From Lysinibacillus contaminans (GTDB lineage Bacteria > Bacillota > Bacilli > Bacillales_A > Planococcaceae), in assembly GCF_001278945.1 (NCBI RefSeq), contig NZ_LGRV01000003.1:2170001-2234000 (forward strand): a stretch of DNA of 64,000 nucleotides, read 5' to 3'. Below the pieces are notes generated by a model. That model searched no databases. It saw only the letters and a list, made by a program, of their open reading frames with translations, and was not told where the DNA came from. Shown piece after piece: positions 35,526 to 44,918 of the stretch. The position numbers and the translations under genes were made by a program. Position 1 is the stretch's first letter; every line of letters starts with the position of its first letter.

Positions 35526-37264
35526 TATGAAAGCAGCTCCTTCACTTTATTTTCTAATTCACCTGGTAAGAACGGCGTACCGTCATACTTCGTGATTGTC
35601 TCGATTTTGTCGTGGCCACCAATATTCATTTTCATGATATTCGCTAATTGACCTGTGAAATTGTTTTCCACTACAATTACTTTTTTCGCTGAAGCGACAA
35701 GTGGTGCCATTTCCGCAGATGGGAATGGGTGGATTAAACGCATATGCGCATGGTTTACTTTCACGCCTTGCTCATTTAATCGCTCTTGAACTTCTTCTAG
35801 TGCCCCACGTGTCGAGTTAAATCCGACAAGTAACACGTCTGCTTCTTCGTGTGGTGTATTTTTGTAAACAGGTGTATCAAATTTAAGTGCTGCAAGCTTG
35901 CGGAAACGTTTGTCCATTTGCGTGCGACGGTTACCTGTTGCTTCAGATGGCTTCCCAGTTTCGTCATGCTCAACACCTGTTACGTGGTGAATACCATTTA
36001 ACTGACCAGGTAATACACGTGGTGATACACCGTCTTCTGTATTTTCAAAACGTTTGAAGTAAGCTTTATCTGCCGCTTCCTCGATATCTTCCATCACAAT
36101 TTTCCCACGACGAATATCAATTTTACTATAATCAAATGCCTCAACCGTTTGTTTACCAAGTGATAATTGTAAGTCTGTAATTAAGATAACAGGTAATTGT
36201 AATTCTTCTGCAATATTAAACGCTTGAATCGTATCAAAAAACGCTTCTTCCATTGTAGAAGGTGCAATAACGACTTTTGGAATTTCACCGTGTGTACCAT
36301 AAAGCATCGCCATTAAATCGGATTGCTCTTGCTTCGTCGGAAGACCTGTTGATGGGCCACCACGTTGTGTATCGATCACGACAAGTGGTTGCTCAGTCAT
36401 ACCTGAAAGGCCGATTGCTTCCATCATTAGGGATAGACCAGGACCAGCTGATGCTGTAAATGATCGAACACCACCAAAGTTAGCACCAATCGCCATTGTA
36501 GCTGCTGCAATTTCATCTTCTGTTTGGATAACCGCACCACCGAATTTCGGTAATTTTTTAATGAGGTATTCCATAATTTCAGAAGCTGGCGTAATTGGAT
36601 ATGCCGCCATAAAGCGTACACCCGCTGCTAGAGCACCCATCGCGATCGCATCGTTACCAATCATGAACATTCGACGTTTACCGTCTGCAGGCGCTAATTC
36701 CCACTCACCTGCACGGTCGCCTATAAGTTCAGTCATCATTTCTCGTCCACGTGCGATAGCTTCCATGTTTTTCTCAACAACTGCTTCGCCTTTACGGCCA
36801 AAGATTTCATCGACAACATTTTGGAACACTGTGTTTTCTAAGTTAAGTAGCGCAGCTGTTGCACCAATCGCTACCATGTTCTTCATTAAAGTAGTGCCAA
36901 GCTCTGCAGCCACTTCAGTAAATGGTACTGCAAACAAAGGCGCTTTAGAGTCTTCTGGTTTAACTGGTTCAAATTTTGCATCTGCTAAAATAATGCCGTT
37001 TTCTGTTAGTTCTTTATAGTTAACGTCGATTGTTTCTTGGTCGAACGCTACTAAAATATCTAAATCATCCGCAATTGAACGTACCTCTGTTGGACGAACT
37101 GTAATTTTATTATTCGTATGGCCACCCTTAATTCGAGAAGAGAAGTGACGATAACCGTATAGGAAATACCCTAAACGATTCATTGCCATTGAGAAGATTT
37201 CACCTGTACTCTCAATCCCTTCACCCTGTTGCCCACCGACTTTCCATGAAAGCTGATGTAACAT
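35525..37264 (-). CDS. korA: 2-oxoacid:ferredoxin oxidoreductase alpha subunit (gamma-alpha fusion)
   Basis: 579 residues: an N-terminal gamma domain (about 1-190, GGQQGEGIESTGEIFSMAMN, RHFSSRIKGGHT) fused to the alpha pyrimidine-binding domain (about 200-579, AAYPITPASEIMEYL, EDEIAAATMAIGANFGG, TASAGPGLSLMMEAIG, DTQRGGPSTGLPTKQEQSDL). This fused form with a separate beta subunit is the usual two-gene Kor of aerobic bacteria. AAGGAG precedes ATG 37264. A long untranslated stretch of about 320 bases lies upstream, containing a structured element, so the promoter position is unclear. Confidence 0.93.
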   Translation of the reverse strand: MLHQLSWKVGGQQGEGIESTGEIFSMAMNRLGYFLYGYRHFSSRIKGGHTNNKITVRPTEVRSIADDLDILVAFDQETIDVNYKELTENGIILADAKFEPVKPEDSKAPLFAVPFTEVAAELGTTLMKNMVAIGATAALLNLENTVFQNVVDEIFGRKGEAVVEKNMEAIARGREMMTELIGDRAGEWELAPADGKRRMFMIGNDAIAMGALAAGVRFMAAYPITPASEIMEYLIKKLPKFGGAVIQTEDEIAAATMAIGANFGGVRSFTASAGPGLSLMMEAIGLSGMTEQPLVVIDTQRGGPSTGLPTKQEQSDLMAMLYGTHGEIPKVVIAPSTMEEAFFDTIQAFNIAEELQLPVILITDLQLSLGKQTVEAFDYSKIDIRRGKIVMEDIEEAADKAYFKRFENTEDGVSPRVLPGQLNGIHHVTGVEHDETGKPSEATGNRRTQMDKRFRKLAALKFDTPVYKNTPHEEADVLLVGFNSTRGALEEVQERLNEQGVKVNHAHMRLIHPFPSAEMAPLVASAKKVIVVENNFTGQLANIMKMNIGGHDKIETITKYDGTPFLPGELENKVKELLS

Positions 37265-37589
37265 GTCAACAACTCCTTAAATCCAATGTGTACTATTGTT
37301 TTTTCCTTCATCAGTTTAACACGAAGAAACAGTCTGGACTATCGTTATTCCACGATTTTATCGAAATTCAGACCTTTGACTGAAAATCACGTTCGAAATA
37401 TTGTAATTTTCAGATCAATTACGTATAAAAAACATAACTTACTGGATTCAAGGAATAATTTTTGTTGTTTTCTTTTAATCGAATCAACTATTCTATTAGG
37501 AGATTGAGCGCTAATCGGTCTGACTAGAGTAATTCCCTTGCTACCCGAGCAATAACGCCACTAGTCTGAACTTTCATACCTCGACAACT
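37265..37589. other. korA upstream region with nested inverted repeats at 37522-37566
   Basis: About 325 bases between korA and the spoVS terminator. GACTAG (37522-37527) pairs with CTAGTC (37561-37566), enclosing TTGCT-acccg-AGCAA (37538-37552), and the flanks are partly similar. The rest is AT-rich with no clear promoter. I see no known riboswitch consensus. Confidence 0.45.
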
Positions 37590-37620
37590 AAAAAATGCCT
37601 TGCAACAAGTGCAAGGCATT
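37590..37620 (-). terminator. spoVS terminator
   Basis: On the minus strand AAATGCCTTGCA, 5-base loop, TGCAAGGCATTTTTTAG; it is 18 bases past the stop. Confidence 0.92.
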
Positions 37621-37637
37621 TAACTTCATTTTAAATT

Positions 37638-37907
37638 TTATAAACGAACTCGTTTTTCCACCAGCAGCTTAATAGCTGTGCGTTCCTCGCCAGCAATCGT
37701 AATATCTGCAAACGCCGGAGCACAAATTAAATCTGTGCCACTTGGCGCTACAAATCCGCGTGCGATGGCCACTGCTTTCACGGCTTGGTTAAGTGCACCT
37801 GCCCCGACTGCCTGCATTTCTGCATGCCCTTTTTCTCTTATTACCGCGACTAATGCACCTGCAACTGAATTTGGATTAGAGCGTGATGATACTTTTAATG
37901 AATCCAC
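37638..37907 (-). CDS. spoVS: Stage V sporulation protein S
   Basis: Small Alba-fold sporulation protein, 89 residues (86 in B. subtilis). It aligns along its whole length: LKVSSRSNPNSVAGAL, GAGALNQAVKAVAIARGFVA, PSGTDLICAPAF and GEERTAIKL. It is needed for progress of coat assembly and spore heat resistance; the molecular activity is unclear. GTG 37907 is preceded by GGGGAGGA with 7-base spacing. It follows ymdB on the same strand as in B. subtilis, although about 425 bases and a terminator separate them, so it has its own promoter. Expected sigma-H control could not be verified by eye. Confidence 0.96.
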   Translation of the reverse strand: MDSLKVSSRSNPNSVAGALVAVIREKGHAEMQAVGAGALNQAVKAVAIARGFVAPSGTDLICAPAFADITIAGEERTAIKLLVEKRVRL

Positions 37908-38289
37908 AATTATTCCTCCCCGTTTCGCGAATAGTGTTTTACGCTCAATATCTGTATGAGCCTTAATTGGACGTCAAGTTATTGTCCGTAGGTCATTTTA
38001 TGCTTTGCATGTTGGAAATAGAATGAAAGGTTAAAAACTTTCTATAAACTATTAACACACTCAAACAACATGGAGATGCGGTATTGCTCCTCCATCACAT
38101 TAAACACCCTGAATCACATTGCAAATCACTTATTATACAGGCATCAGCGCACCTCTAAAATTATGATTAACAACAAACCCCCACGCAGTAAAATTTTACA
38201 TCACTTTTCTAAAATTATCCATATAAATAAATTTCTGGTTCATCACCAGCTTTTGGTCATGAATCAAACTTGTACACTTCCTAACAAAA
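37908..38289. other. Intergenic upstream of spoVS
   Basis: About 380 bases with no gene. A TTGACG on the minus strand (about 37974-37969) is a possible -35 for spoVS without a good -10. No sigma-H match was clear. Confidence 0.3.
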
Positions 38290-38324
38290 GAAAAAACTAC
38301 CTTACAATATATATTGTAAGGTAG
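38290..38324 (-). terminator. ymdB terminator
   Basis: CTACCTTACAATAT and its exact complement form a 28-base perfect palindrome, followed on the minus strand by TTTTTTC, starting 10 bases past the ymdB stop. Confidence 0.92.
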
Positions 38325-38333
38325 CTCGTCTCA

Positions 38334-39131
38334 TTACCCTCGGAACGGATAATCTTCATTAATGTATACACGTTCGCAGCGTACTGCTTTCCCTGTTTTA
38401 TCGTCAATCTCAACAAAGAAACCACTTAACACATCTCGCCCATTTTTCGGAACTTCAAAACGTGAAGGCATATTTGTCTGGAATTTGTAAAGTACGCTTT
38501 CCTTTGTCATCCCTAAAATTTCATCATACGGGCCAGTCATACCAACATCTGTAATATACGCTGTACCTTTCGGGTAAATACGTGCATCGGCTGTTTGCAC
38601 ATGTGTATGTGTTCCAACAACCGCTGAAGCCTTCCCGTCTAAATGCCAGCCAAGCGCAATTTTTTCACTTGTTGCTTCGGCGTGGAAATCCACGAATACT
38701 AGTGGTGACGTTTTACGTGCTTCTTCGACCAATTCCTCTGCCATCGCAAATGGATCTTCATGTGGCGGTAAAAATACACGACCATGCAAGTTAATCACCG
38801 ACAATGTAACGCCATTTTTCGAAATTTGTACCATGCCTTTACCAGGCGCTTCACTTGAAAAGTTTGCAGGACGAATTAAATAATCCGCATCATCAATAAA
38901 ATCAAAAATGTCTTTATTGTCCCATGTGTGGTTACCCATTGTAATAACGTCCACACCCATTTGCAATAAATCATTATAAATATTACGCGTTATGCCACGA
39001 CCAGCTGCTGCATTCTCACCATTCGCAATAACAACATCTGGACTATATTTTCTCTTTAAACGTGGTAAATATTTTTCCACTGCATCGCGGCCAATCGAAC
39101 CGACGATATCACCAATAAATAGTACTTTCAT
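38334..39131 (-). CDS. ymdB: YmdB metallophosphoesterase
   Basis: Cytoplasmic phosphodiesterase of 265 residues that cleaves 2',3'-cyclic nucleotides and influences biofilm and motility switching in B. subtilis. Metal-site motifs are GDIVGS, NGENAAAGRG, GNHTWDN, DFHAEATSEK and GTHTHVQTAD. ATG 39131 yields the family start MKVLFIGD; an ATG five codons earlier adds an unmatched leader. In B. subtilis rny lies immediately upstream; here a polysaccharide locus does. It ends in a perfect terminator. Confidence 0.95.
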   Translation of the reverse strand: MKVLFIGDIVGSIGRDAVEKYLPRLKRKYSPDVVIANGENAAAGRGITRNIYNDLLQMGVDVITMGNHTWDNKDIFDFIDDADYLIRPANFSSEAPGKGMVQISKNGVTLSVINLHGRVFLPPHEDPFAMAEELVEEARKTSPLVFVDFHAEATSEKIALGWHLDGKASAVVGTHTHVQTADARIYPKGTAYITDVGMTGPYDEILGMTKESVLYKFQTNMPSRFEVPKNGRDVLSGFFVEIDDKTGKAVRCERVYINEDYPFRG

Positions 39132-39197
39132 TTTACAAGACCACACTTTCTATATATAACAATCTAAGTTTACCATTTTTCCTGCGTCAATCGCAAA

Positions 39198-39229
39198 ATA
39201 AAACGCAAACCTAACTGAGTTTGCGTTTT
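39198..39229 (-). terminator. Terminator at the 3' end of the polysaccharide locus
   Basis: On the minus strand AAAACGCAAAC, 7-base loop, GTTTGCGTTTT with further T (one base offset in the stem), about 85 bases past the rfbB stop. Confidence 0.85.
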
Positions 39230-39314
39230 GAATAGGATGAATTCTTTCATCTTATGTGCCTTCTTAGTGATTAAATGACTTTATTATTTTTTCAGGTGTG
39301 GTGATTAACCGATT

Positions 39315-40352
39315 TTATCCATTGCTATTAAGGAGATAGGTTGATTTCACTTCCAAATAATTTCGGTATTCCCCACTAATAATTTGCTCCCACCATTCCT
39401 TGTTTTCCAAGTACCATTGAATCGTTTGGGCAATTCCTGTTTCAAAATTATATATCGGTTTCCATCCTAATTTTTCTAATTTCGTTGCATCAATTGCATA
39501 TCGCCGATCATGCCCTAAACGGTCTGCAACAAACGTTATCAATTCTTCTGACTTCCCTAATGTATTAATGATTGTATTGACTACTTCTAAATTAGTACGT
39601 TCATTATGTCCACCAACATTATATACTTCTCCATTTACACCTTCATGCAATACTAAATCAATGGCCGCACAATGATCAAAGACATGTAACCAGTCCCGAA
39701 TGTTTTGACCATCACCATATATCGGAACCTTTTCTTCATTTAATACACGCGAAATCGTTAAAGGAATAAGCTTTTCTGGGAAGTGATACGGGCCATAATT
39801 GTTAGAACAACGTGTAATATTAATAGGCACCCCGTAAGTATGATGATACGCTTGAACTAAAAAATCAGAAGATGCTTTACTTGCACTATATGGACTATTT
39901 GGTTGTAACGGTGTATCTTCAGTGAAAAAAGTGGTCGGGTCAAAATCCAATTCACCGTATACTTCATCTGTAGAGACATGCACAAATTTTGTCACTCCTA
40001 CTTGCCGTGCAGCATCCAATAACGCCTGTGTTCCAAGTACATTCGTCGAAACAAAAACCCCTGGATTTGTGATGGATCGATCTACATGACTTTCTGCAGC
40101 AAAATGTACCACAACATCAAACTTTTCTTTCTCAAAAAGAGCAATAATCACATCATAGTCTACAATATCTGCTTTAACAAAATGATAATTCTCGTTCTTT
40201 TCTATATCACGGTGTTTTGTTAAGTCACCTGCATATGTTAATACGTCTAAATTATATATTGCATACTCTGGGTACTCTCCAACCATATATTGAACAAAAT
40301 TTCCACCAATAAACCCTGCTCCACCCGTAACCAGAATTTTTTTCTTTGTCAT
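39315..40352 (-). CDS. rfbB: dTDP-glucose 4,6-dehydratase
   Basis: Converts dTDP-glucose to dTDP-4-keto-6-deoxyglucose; extended SDR enzyme of 345 residues. NAD motif TGGAGFIGGNFVQY, STDEVYGELD, catalytic YSASKASSD, and TRCSNNYGPYHFPEKLIPL identify it. AGGTGAG precedes ATG 40352. It follows rfbA by 44 bases. rfbC and rfbD are not in the window, so the product is more likely directed to an amino sugar through the DegT aminotransferase upstream in the cluster than to rhamnose. Confidence 0.96.
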   Translation of the reverse strand: MTKKKILVTGGAGFIGGNFVQYMVGEYPEYAIYNLDVLTYAGDLTKHRDIEKNENYHFVKADIVDYDVIIALFEKEKFDVVVHFAAESHVDRSITNPGVFVSTNVLGTQALLDAARQVGVTKFVHVSTDEVYGELDFDPTTFFTEDTPLQPNSPYSASKASSDFLVQAYHHTYGVPINITRCSNNYGPYHFPEKLIPLTISRVLNEEKVPIYGDGQNIRDWLHVFDHCAAIDLVLHEGVNGEVYNVGGHNERTNLEVVNTIINTLGKSEELITFVADRLGHDRRYAIDATKLEKLGWKPIYNFETGIAQTIQWYLENKEWWEQIISGEYRNYLEVKSTYLLNSNG

Positions 40353-40396
40353 CTATCTCACCTCTTTTGAACATGTTCGATCGCAATAAAAAAACT

Positions 40397-41287
40397 CTAC
40401 ATTGTTACATGAGAGTTGTGTAATGAATGTGAAACTTCCACCAAATATTTACCGTATTCTGTCTTCATAAGAGGTTCAGCAAGATCTACCAACTGTTTCT
40501 TTGTTATATACCCTCTTCTGTATGCTATTTCTTCAATGCACGCAATATATAGCCCCTGCCTTTTTTGTATAGCCTCTACAAAGTTAGAAGCCTCTAGTAA
40601 TGATTCATGCGTGCCTGTATCTAACCAAGCCAAGCCTCGGCCTGTCAGCTCAACCATTAACTCACCTCTTTGCAGATAGACATCTATAATAGAAGTAATC
40701 TCCACTTCTCCTCGTGCTGAAGGCTTTACGTTTTTTGCGATATCCACAACTTTATTATCAAAAAAATATAAACCTGGAACTGCGTATGAAGATTTCGGGA
40801 ATTCCGGCTTTTCTTCTATTGAAATGGCCTTTTTCTGCTCATCTACCTCTACGACACCATAGGCCCTTGGATCATTTACATAGCAACCAAATATAATGCT
40901 CCCTGTAGATAAAGCAGCCGCTTCTTTTAAACGTTCGCTTAAATTAGAACCATAGAAAATATTATCACCTAAAACTAACGCAACTGGAGAATTGTCGATA
41001 AACTGCTCGCCAATAATAAAGGCTTCTGCAAGGCCATTAGGATTTTCCTGCACAGCATATTCAAAGTTTATCCCTAACTTACTACCATCTCCTAAAAGCT
41101 CTTTAAATCCTTCAATATCTCTAGAAGTAGAAATGATTAGAATTTCTTTGATACCTGCAAGCATCAATACAGAGAGCGGATAATAAATCATCGGTTTATC
41201 GTAAATGGGTAACATTTGTTTAGAAATAGATTTCGTCAGAGGATAAAGTCGAGTACCTGAACCTCCAGCTAAAATAATTCCTTTCAT
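40397..41287 (-). CDS. rfbA: Glucose-1-phosphate thymidylyltransferase
   Basis: Makes dTDP-glucose from glucose-1-phosphate and dTTP; 296 residues. The nucleotidyltransferase signature [11 protein letters not shown] with [33 protein letters not shown] and [14 protein letters not shown] are all present. AGAGGTG precedes ATG 41287. It supplies the substrate of RfbB, encoded next. Confidence 0.96.
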   Translation of the reverse strand: MKGIILAGGSGTRLYPLTKSISKQMLPIYDKPMIYYPLSVLMLAGIKEILIISTSRDIEGFKELLGDGSKLGINFEYAVQENPNGLAEAFIIGEQFIDNSPVALVLGDNIFYGSNLSERLKEAAALSTGSIIFGCYVNDPRAYGVVEVDEQKKAISIEEKPEFPKSSYAVPGLYFFDNKVVDIAKNVKPSARGEVEITSIIDVYLQRGELMVELTGRGLAWLDTGTHESLLEASNFVEAIQKRQGLYIACIEEIAYRRGYITKKQLVDLAEPLMKTEYGKYLVEVSHSLHNSHVTM

Positions 41288-41321
41288 CCGATATACACCT
41301 CTTTTTCTAGGGCTTTGAAAA

Positions 41322-42029
41322 TCATTGAATCTCCTCGTAATCAGCTAGCATCTTATGAATCTCTTCTATGCTGTTGAACATCATGACATCAATGATTGAT
41401 AATCCGGGTACAAAATCTAAATGATATTGCTTATATTGCTTTAAATTGTTTTTAATAAATTTCAAATCAATATCACTGTCTTTATACTTTTGCTTATTGA
41501 AAAAAGTGACTCCACCTGGTGGGTTAATGTATTCCTCAGCATTTAATGCTTTTGTAATATTCAATGCCCATTCATCAGCGTTATTTACTTCCTCCACTTT
41601 AAGTCCCATCTCAGAAAACACTACAATTTTACAATCCAACTTAAGATAATTAATGATTTCAAGCAATATATTTTTGTTGATATCTACCAATTTATTAGTA
41701 TCTGCATTTATAATATTTTTCACTATGTCCATTGTTTCCGTATAAAAGGGCGCTTTTTTATAGACTAATAATTGATTAAACAATGTAGTTTTCCAATCTA
41801 CTTCATTATTAATATCAATTTGATTGATTAAAGTATCTAAAGGAGCCTTTTTCACTGGTAATTTTATATACGTGCTATCACCTTTTAAAGAAATAATTTT
41901 ATTTCTCGTCATCCAGCTTTTTCTTTGAAATTGCACAGTATCAAGAATAACAAACATATCTGCCGCCTGTAACAAAGAAAAATAACCGATATAAGGGAAA
42001 AAATACGGTTGCATAATAGCTACTCTCAT
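41322..42029 (-). CDS. WbqC-family protein, copy 1
   Basis: WbqC-like protein of 235 residues; the family is found in O-antigen and capsule loci but has no agreed reaction. Family marks are [27 protein letters not shown] (given in part), [21 protein letters not shown] and [23 protein letters not shown] is 7 bases before ATG 42029. Copy 2 (43061-43768) has exactly the same length and clear sequence similarity. Its position beside a formyltransferase and an aminotransferase suggests work on an amino sugar or its acyl group. Confidence 0.9.
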   Translation of the reverse strand: MRVAIMQPYFFPYIGYFSLLQAADMFVILDTVQFQRKSWMTRNKIISLKGDSTYIKLPVKKAPLDTLINQIDINNEVDWKTTLFNQLLVYKKAPFYTETMDIVKNIINADTNKLVDINKNILLEIINYLKLDCKIVVFSEMGLKVEEVNNADEWALNITKALNAEEYINPPGGVTFFNKQKYKDSDIDLKFIKNNLKQYKQYHLDFVPGLSIIDVMMFNSIEEIHKMLADYEEIQ

Positions 42030-42081
42030 TATTTTACCTTCCTCATTTGTTACTTTGATATAATATTTCCTTTGCATCTTG

Positions 42082-43008
42082 TTAAAAGGTAAAAACATTT
42101 TTAAATAAACCCAAAAATAGAAGCAATACTTCTCCTTCAAAACTTATTTCCATGTAAATATAACCGAGTCCACACAAGACAAAATAGAGATCATCCCTTT
42201 TATATACTTTCCCTAAATCCAAGCGAGATCTAACATCTTTTTTAGAATAATTCAATATACGCCACTTAGAAACGTTTCCTTGAATCTCGGAAAAATCAAA
42301 AACATTGAACCAATTTTGTGTCCCTCTTAACAAGTGCCAAATTCTCTCTATTTCCCATTCCTTCCAATTGACAATTTCTTTATATTCATCAGGATGAATT
42401 TGCCTAGCTCTAACTGTTGGGCTTTCGATAGGTTGCTTAATACTCGGTGCACAATTATTCTCAATTTCAAGAATCGATTTTATAAGTAACTTGCAACCAA
42501 GGTTGGAGCTTAAACGTATCATTTCTTCCTCTGTCGATCCTATAGGCAAATCATAACTTTCTTGACAGATAATATTTCCTGTATCTTCTCCCTCGTCAAT
42601 ATAATGAACCGTTGCACCAGGATTTAAATCATGGTTATAATACGTCCAAAAAATCGGATGCGACCCTCTGTATTTAGGCAGTAACGCTAAGTGTAGATTA
42701 ATACACCCTTTTTTAGGGATATTCAAGATATTCCCTTTTAATAATTCAGACATTCCGGAGATAACGATCAAATCTGGTTCAAGTTCCTTAACCCATTTCT
42801 CTAAACGATCATTGCATCCCTCGTTCATAAAATAATAAGGCAACCCAATTTCTAAACAAAAATTTTTCAATTCCTCGTGTTGCATATTCACGTTTCTTTT
42901 TTTCGATTCAATGACCCCGATAATATTAATCTCAGAGTCAAGTAACGTATTAATTACCTTAGAAACGCCCATAGTAATTAAAATGACTTTCAAATTGGTA
43001 ATAGACAC
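42082..43008 (-). CDS. Sugar N-formyltransferase, copy 1
   Basis: Formyl_trans_N-fold enzyme of 308 residues, predicted to use 10-formyl-THF to formylate a nucleotide-linked amino sugar. The core is CINLHLALLPKYRGSHP with TVHYIDEGEDTG: Asn and His of NLH and Asp of DTG, the family's catalytic set, are kept, while the usual Pro-Ser of HPSLLP is Leu-Ala. A C-terminal part (WHLLRGTQNWFNVFDF) is shared with copy 2. The last 15 or so residues (LLLFLGLFKNVFTF) extend past the end of copy 2 and look like read-through. The start is GTG 43008, with GGAG 10 bases upstream. Confidence 0.88.
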   Translation of the reverse strand: MSITNLKVILITMGVSKVINTLLDSEINIIGVIESKKRNVNMQHEELKNFCLEIGLPYYFMNEGCNDRLEKWVKELEPDLIVISGMSELLKGNILNIPKKGCINLHLALLPKYRGSHPIFWTYYNHDLNPGATVHYIDEGEDTGNIICQESYDLPIGSTEEEMIRLSSNLGCKLLIKSILEIENNCAPSIKQPIESPTVRARQIHPDEYKEIVNWKEWEIERIWHLLRGTQNWFNVFDFSEIQGNVSKWRILNYSKKDVRSRLDLGKVYKRDDLYFVLCGLGYIYMEISFEGEVLLLFLGLFKNVFTF

Positions 43009-43060
43009 TTAAGTTCAACTCCATTATTACTAAGGTCGTTTATAATATATATAACAACAA

Positions 43061-43768
43061 CTATCGAATTAATTCTTGCATTTCTAGCATATCCTTAATT
43101 GCATTTAAATCATTAAACATCATGACATCAATAATTGAGAGGCCAGGAACAAAATGTTTATCAAATTGTTTGTATGAGGATAAGCTTGGCTTAATAAATT
43201 TTATACCTAAGCCATTATCTTGATATTTTTGCTGACTATAAAGATCTTTACCACCAATAGCGTTAATATAGGTGGTAGCATTTAATGCTTTAGACACTTT
43301 AATACCCCACTCATCTGCCATATTCGCAGATTCAATAGTAGGAAATTTTTCAGACAATATTGTTATATCTGTTTTTACACTTAAAAATGTGCATGTTTTT
43401 TTTAGGAGTATTGTATTAAATTCACTTAAATTACTGTTGCTTTTTATAAAACATTCATTCAAGAAATCTAAAACATTATTATAATACGGAGCGTTTTTAT
43501 AATATAATAATTGGTGAAAAATTTTCTCTTGCCAATTAGTATGATTATTGATGATGATATCTTTAATTTTGGTTTCTCTAGGAGCTTTACTTACAGGGAC
43601 AGTCATAAAAGAACTTTCTTTGTGTTCATTTAATATTCTATTTCTATTCATCCAGCTTCTTCTAACATATTGAGCATTATCAAAAACAACAAATTCATCT
43701 ACTGAATTGATGAGTTGGTAATAACCTAGATACGGGAAAAAATAAGGTTGCATAAGCGCTACTTTCAT
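43061..43768 (-). CDS. WbqC-family protein, copy 2
   Basis: Second WbqC-like protein, also 235 residues, starting [20 protein letters not shown] and containing VRRSWMNRNRI, ADEWGIKVSKALNATTYINA, GGKDLYSQQKYQ and [20 protein letters not shown] lies upstream of ATG 43768; the longer frame is not needed. It sits between the aminotransferase and formyltransferase 1, 22 bases after the former, so the set is one transcription unit. Reaction unknown. Confidence 0.9.
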   Translation of the reverse strand: MKVALMQPYFFPYLGYYQLINSVDEFVVFDNAQYVRRSWMNRNRILNEHKESSFMTVPVSKAPRETKIKDIIINNHTNWQEKIFHQLLYYKNAPYYNNVLDFLNECFIKSNSNLSEFNTILLKKTCTFLSVKTDITILSEKFPTIESANMADEWGIKVSKALNATTYINAIGGKDLYSQQKYQDNGLGIKFIKPSLSSYKQFDKHFVPGLSIIDVMMFNDLNAIKDMLEMQELIR

Positions 43769-43790
43769 TCTTAACATTCCTTCCAAGAAT

Positions 43791-44900
43791 TTAATGAATA
43801 CTAGTAACTTTTGCTTTTATAATTCCGCAGATTCTATCAATTTCTTCTAGCTTTAAATCTGCGTAAAGAGGAAGTGTTAACACTCTTTCTGCTATATATT
43901 TAGCAACAGGTGTTTCATCAGGTGAAAACCTTTCTTGATAGCATTCCAAACTATTTGTTAAAGGGTAAAAATACTTGCGAGAAAAAATATTTTCATTTTT
44001 TAATGCAGCATGAACTTCATCTCGGGAAAGTTGAAACCCATCAAATACAACAGGAAAGTATGCGTAATTACTTTTCACACCATTCTGAGCCTGAGATAGT
44101 TTAATCCCTTTAATATCACGAAGGTTTTCCATATAACGCTCAAATACCGCCTTCCTCTTAATAATCTCCTGATCTACATTTCGGAGGTTACATAGGCCCA
44201 TAGCCGCCTGGAATTCATTCATCTTAGCATTCCCACCAACGCTCTCTACTGTTTCTTCTCCAGTAATGCCGAAGTTTTTAAACGCATTTATGACATTTCT
44301 CAAATTAGAATCCTTGAAAGTTAACGCTCCGCCTTCTATTGTATTGAAGACTTTTGTAGCATGGAAACTGAACATAGAGGCATCACCAAAGTTAGCTACT
44401 CCTTCACCATCGACTGTAACTCCGAAAGCATGCGCGGCATCATATATGACCTTAAGTTTATATTTTTTTGCTATTCTATCAATTTCACGAACATTGCAAA
44501 TATTACCGTAAACATGAACTGGGATAATAGCCGATGTTTTATCTGTTATCAAACGCTCTAGCATGTCCACTTGAATCGTGTAGTCATTTGGGTTGATATC
44601 ACAAAAAATCGGTGTCAACCCATTTCTTACGATTGCATGTGTTGTGGAAGCAAATGTAAAAGGAGTCGTAATCACTTCGCCCGTTAAATTCAATGCTTCA
44701 ATTGCGTATTCCAAAGCAAGGTGGCCGTTGGAAAAAAGCGTTACATGAGTCGTTTTTAAATAATGTTCCAACTCAGACTCTAATTGAGTATGTTTTATCC
44801 CCATATTTGTCAGCCAACGACTCTCCCATAGACCTCTAATTTCCTCAGAAAACTCTTCAAAATTTGGCATTGATGATTGAGTTACTTGAATTGGTCTCAT
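43791..44900 (-). CDS. DegT/DnrJ/EryC1 sugar aminotransferase
   Basis: PLP-dependent nucleotide-sugar aminotransferase, 369 residues, like VioA/FdtB. Marks: TNMGIKHTQLESELEHYL, SNGHLALEYAIEAL, GEVITTPFTFAST, DAAHAFGV, and the PLP lysine in SFHATKVFNTIEGGAL. It probably aminates the 4-keto (or, after isomerisation, 3-keto) dTDP-6-deoxyhexose made by RfbA/RfbB. No QdtA/FdtA-type isomerase is present, which favours a 4-amino sugar such as dTDP-Qui4N. AAAGGGG precedes ATG 44900. Confidence 0.92.
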   Translation of the reverse strand: MRPIQVTQSSMPNFEEFSEEIRGLWESRWLTNMGIKHTQLESELEHYLKTTHVTLFSNGHLALEYAIEALNLTGEVITTPFTFASTTHAIVRNGLTPIFCDINPNDYTIQVDMLERLITDKTSAIIPVHVYGNICNVREIDRIAKKYKLKVIYDAAHAFGVTVDGEGVANFGDASMFSFHATKVFNTIEGGALTFKDSNLRNVINAFKNFGITGEETVESVGGNAKMNEFQAAMGLCNLRNVDQEIIKRKAVFERYMENLRDIKGIKLSQAQNGVKSNYAYFPVVFDGFQLSRDEVHAALKNENIFSRKYFYPLTNSLECYQERFSPDETPVAKYIAERVLTLPLYADLKLEEIDRICGIIKAKVTSIH

Positions 44901-44918
44901 AGTTTCCCCTTTTCAATC

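Noticed and set aside
36561..37019. 152-codon plus-strand frame opposite korA
   Set aside because: Antisense shadow of a strongly conserved gene, with no start signal.
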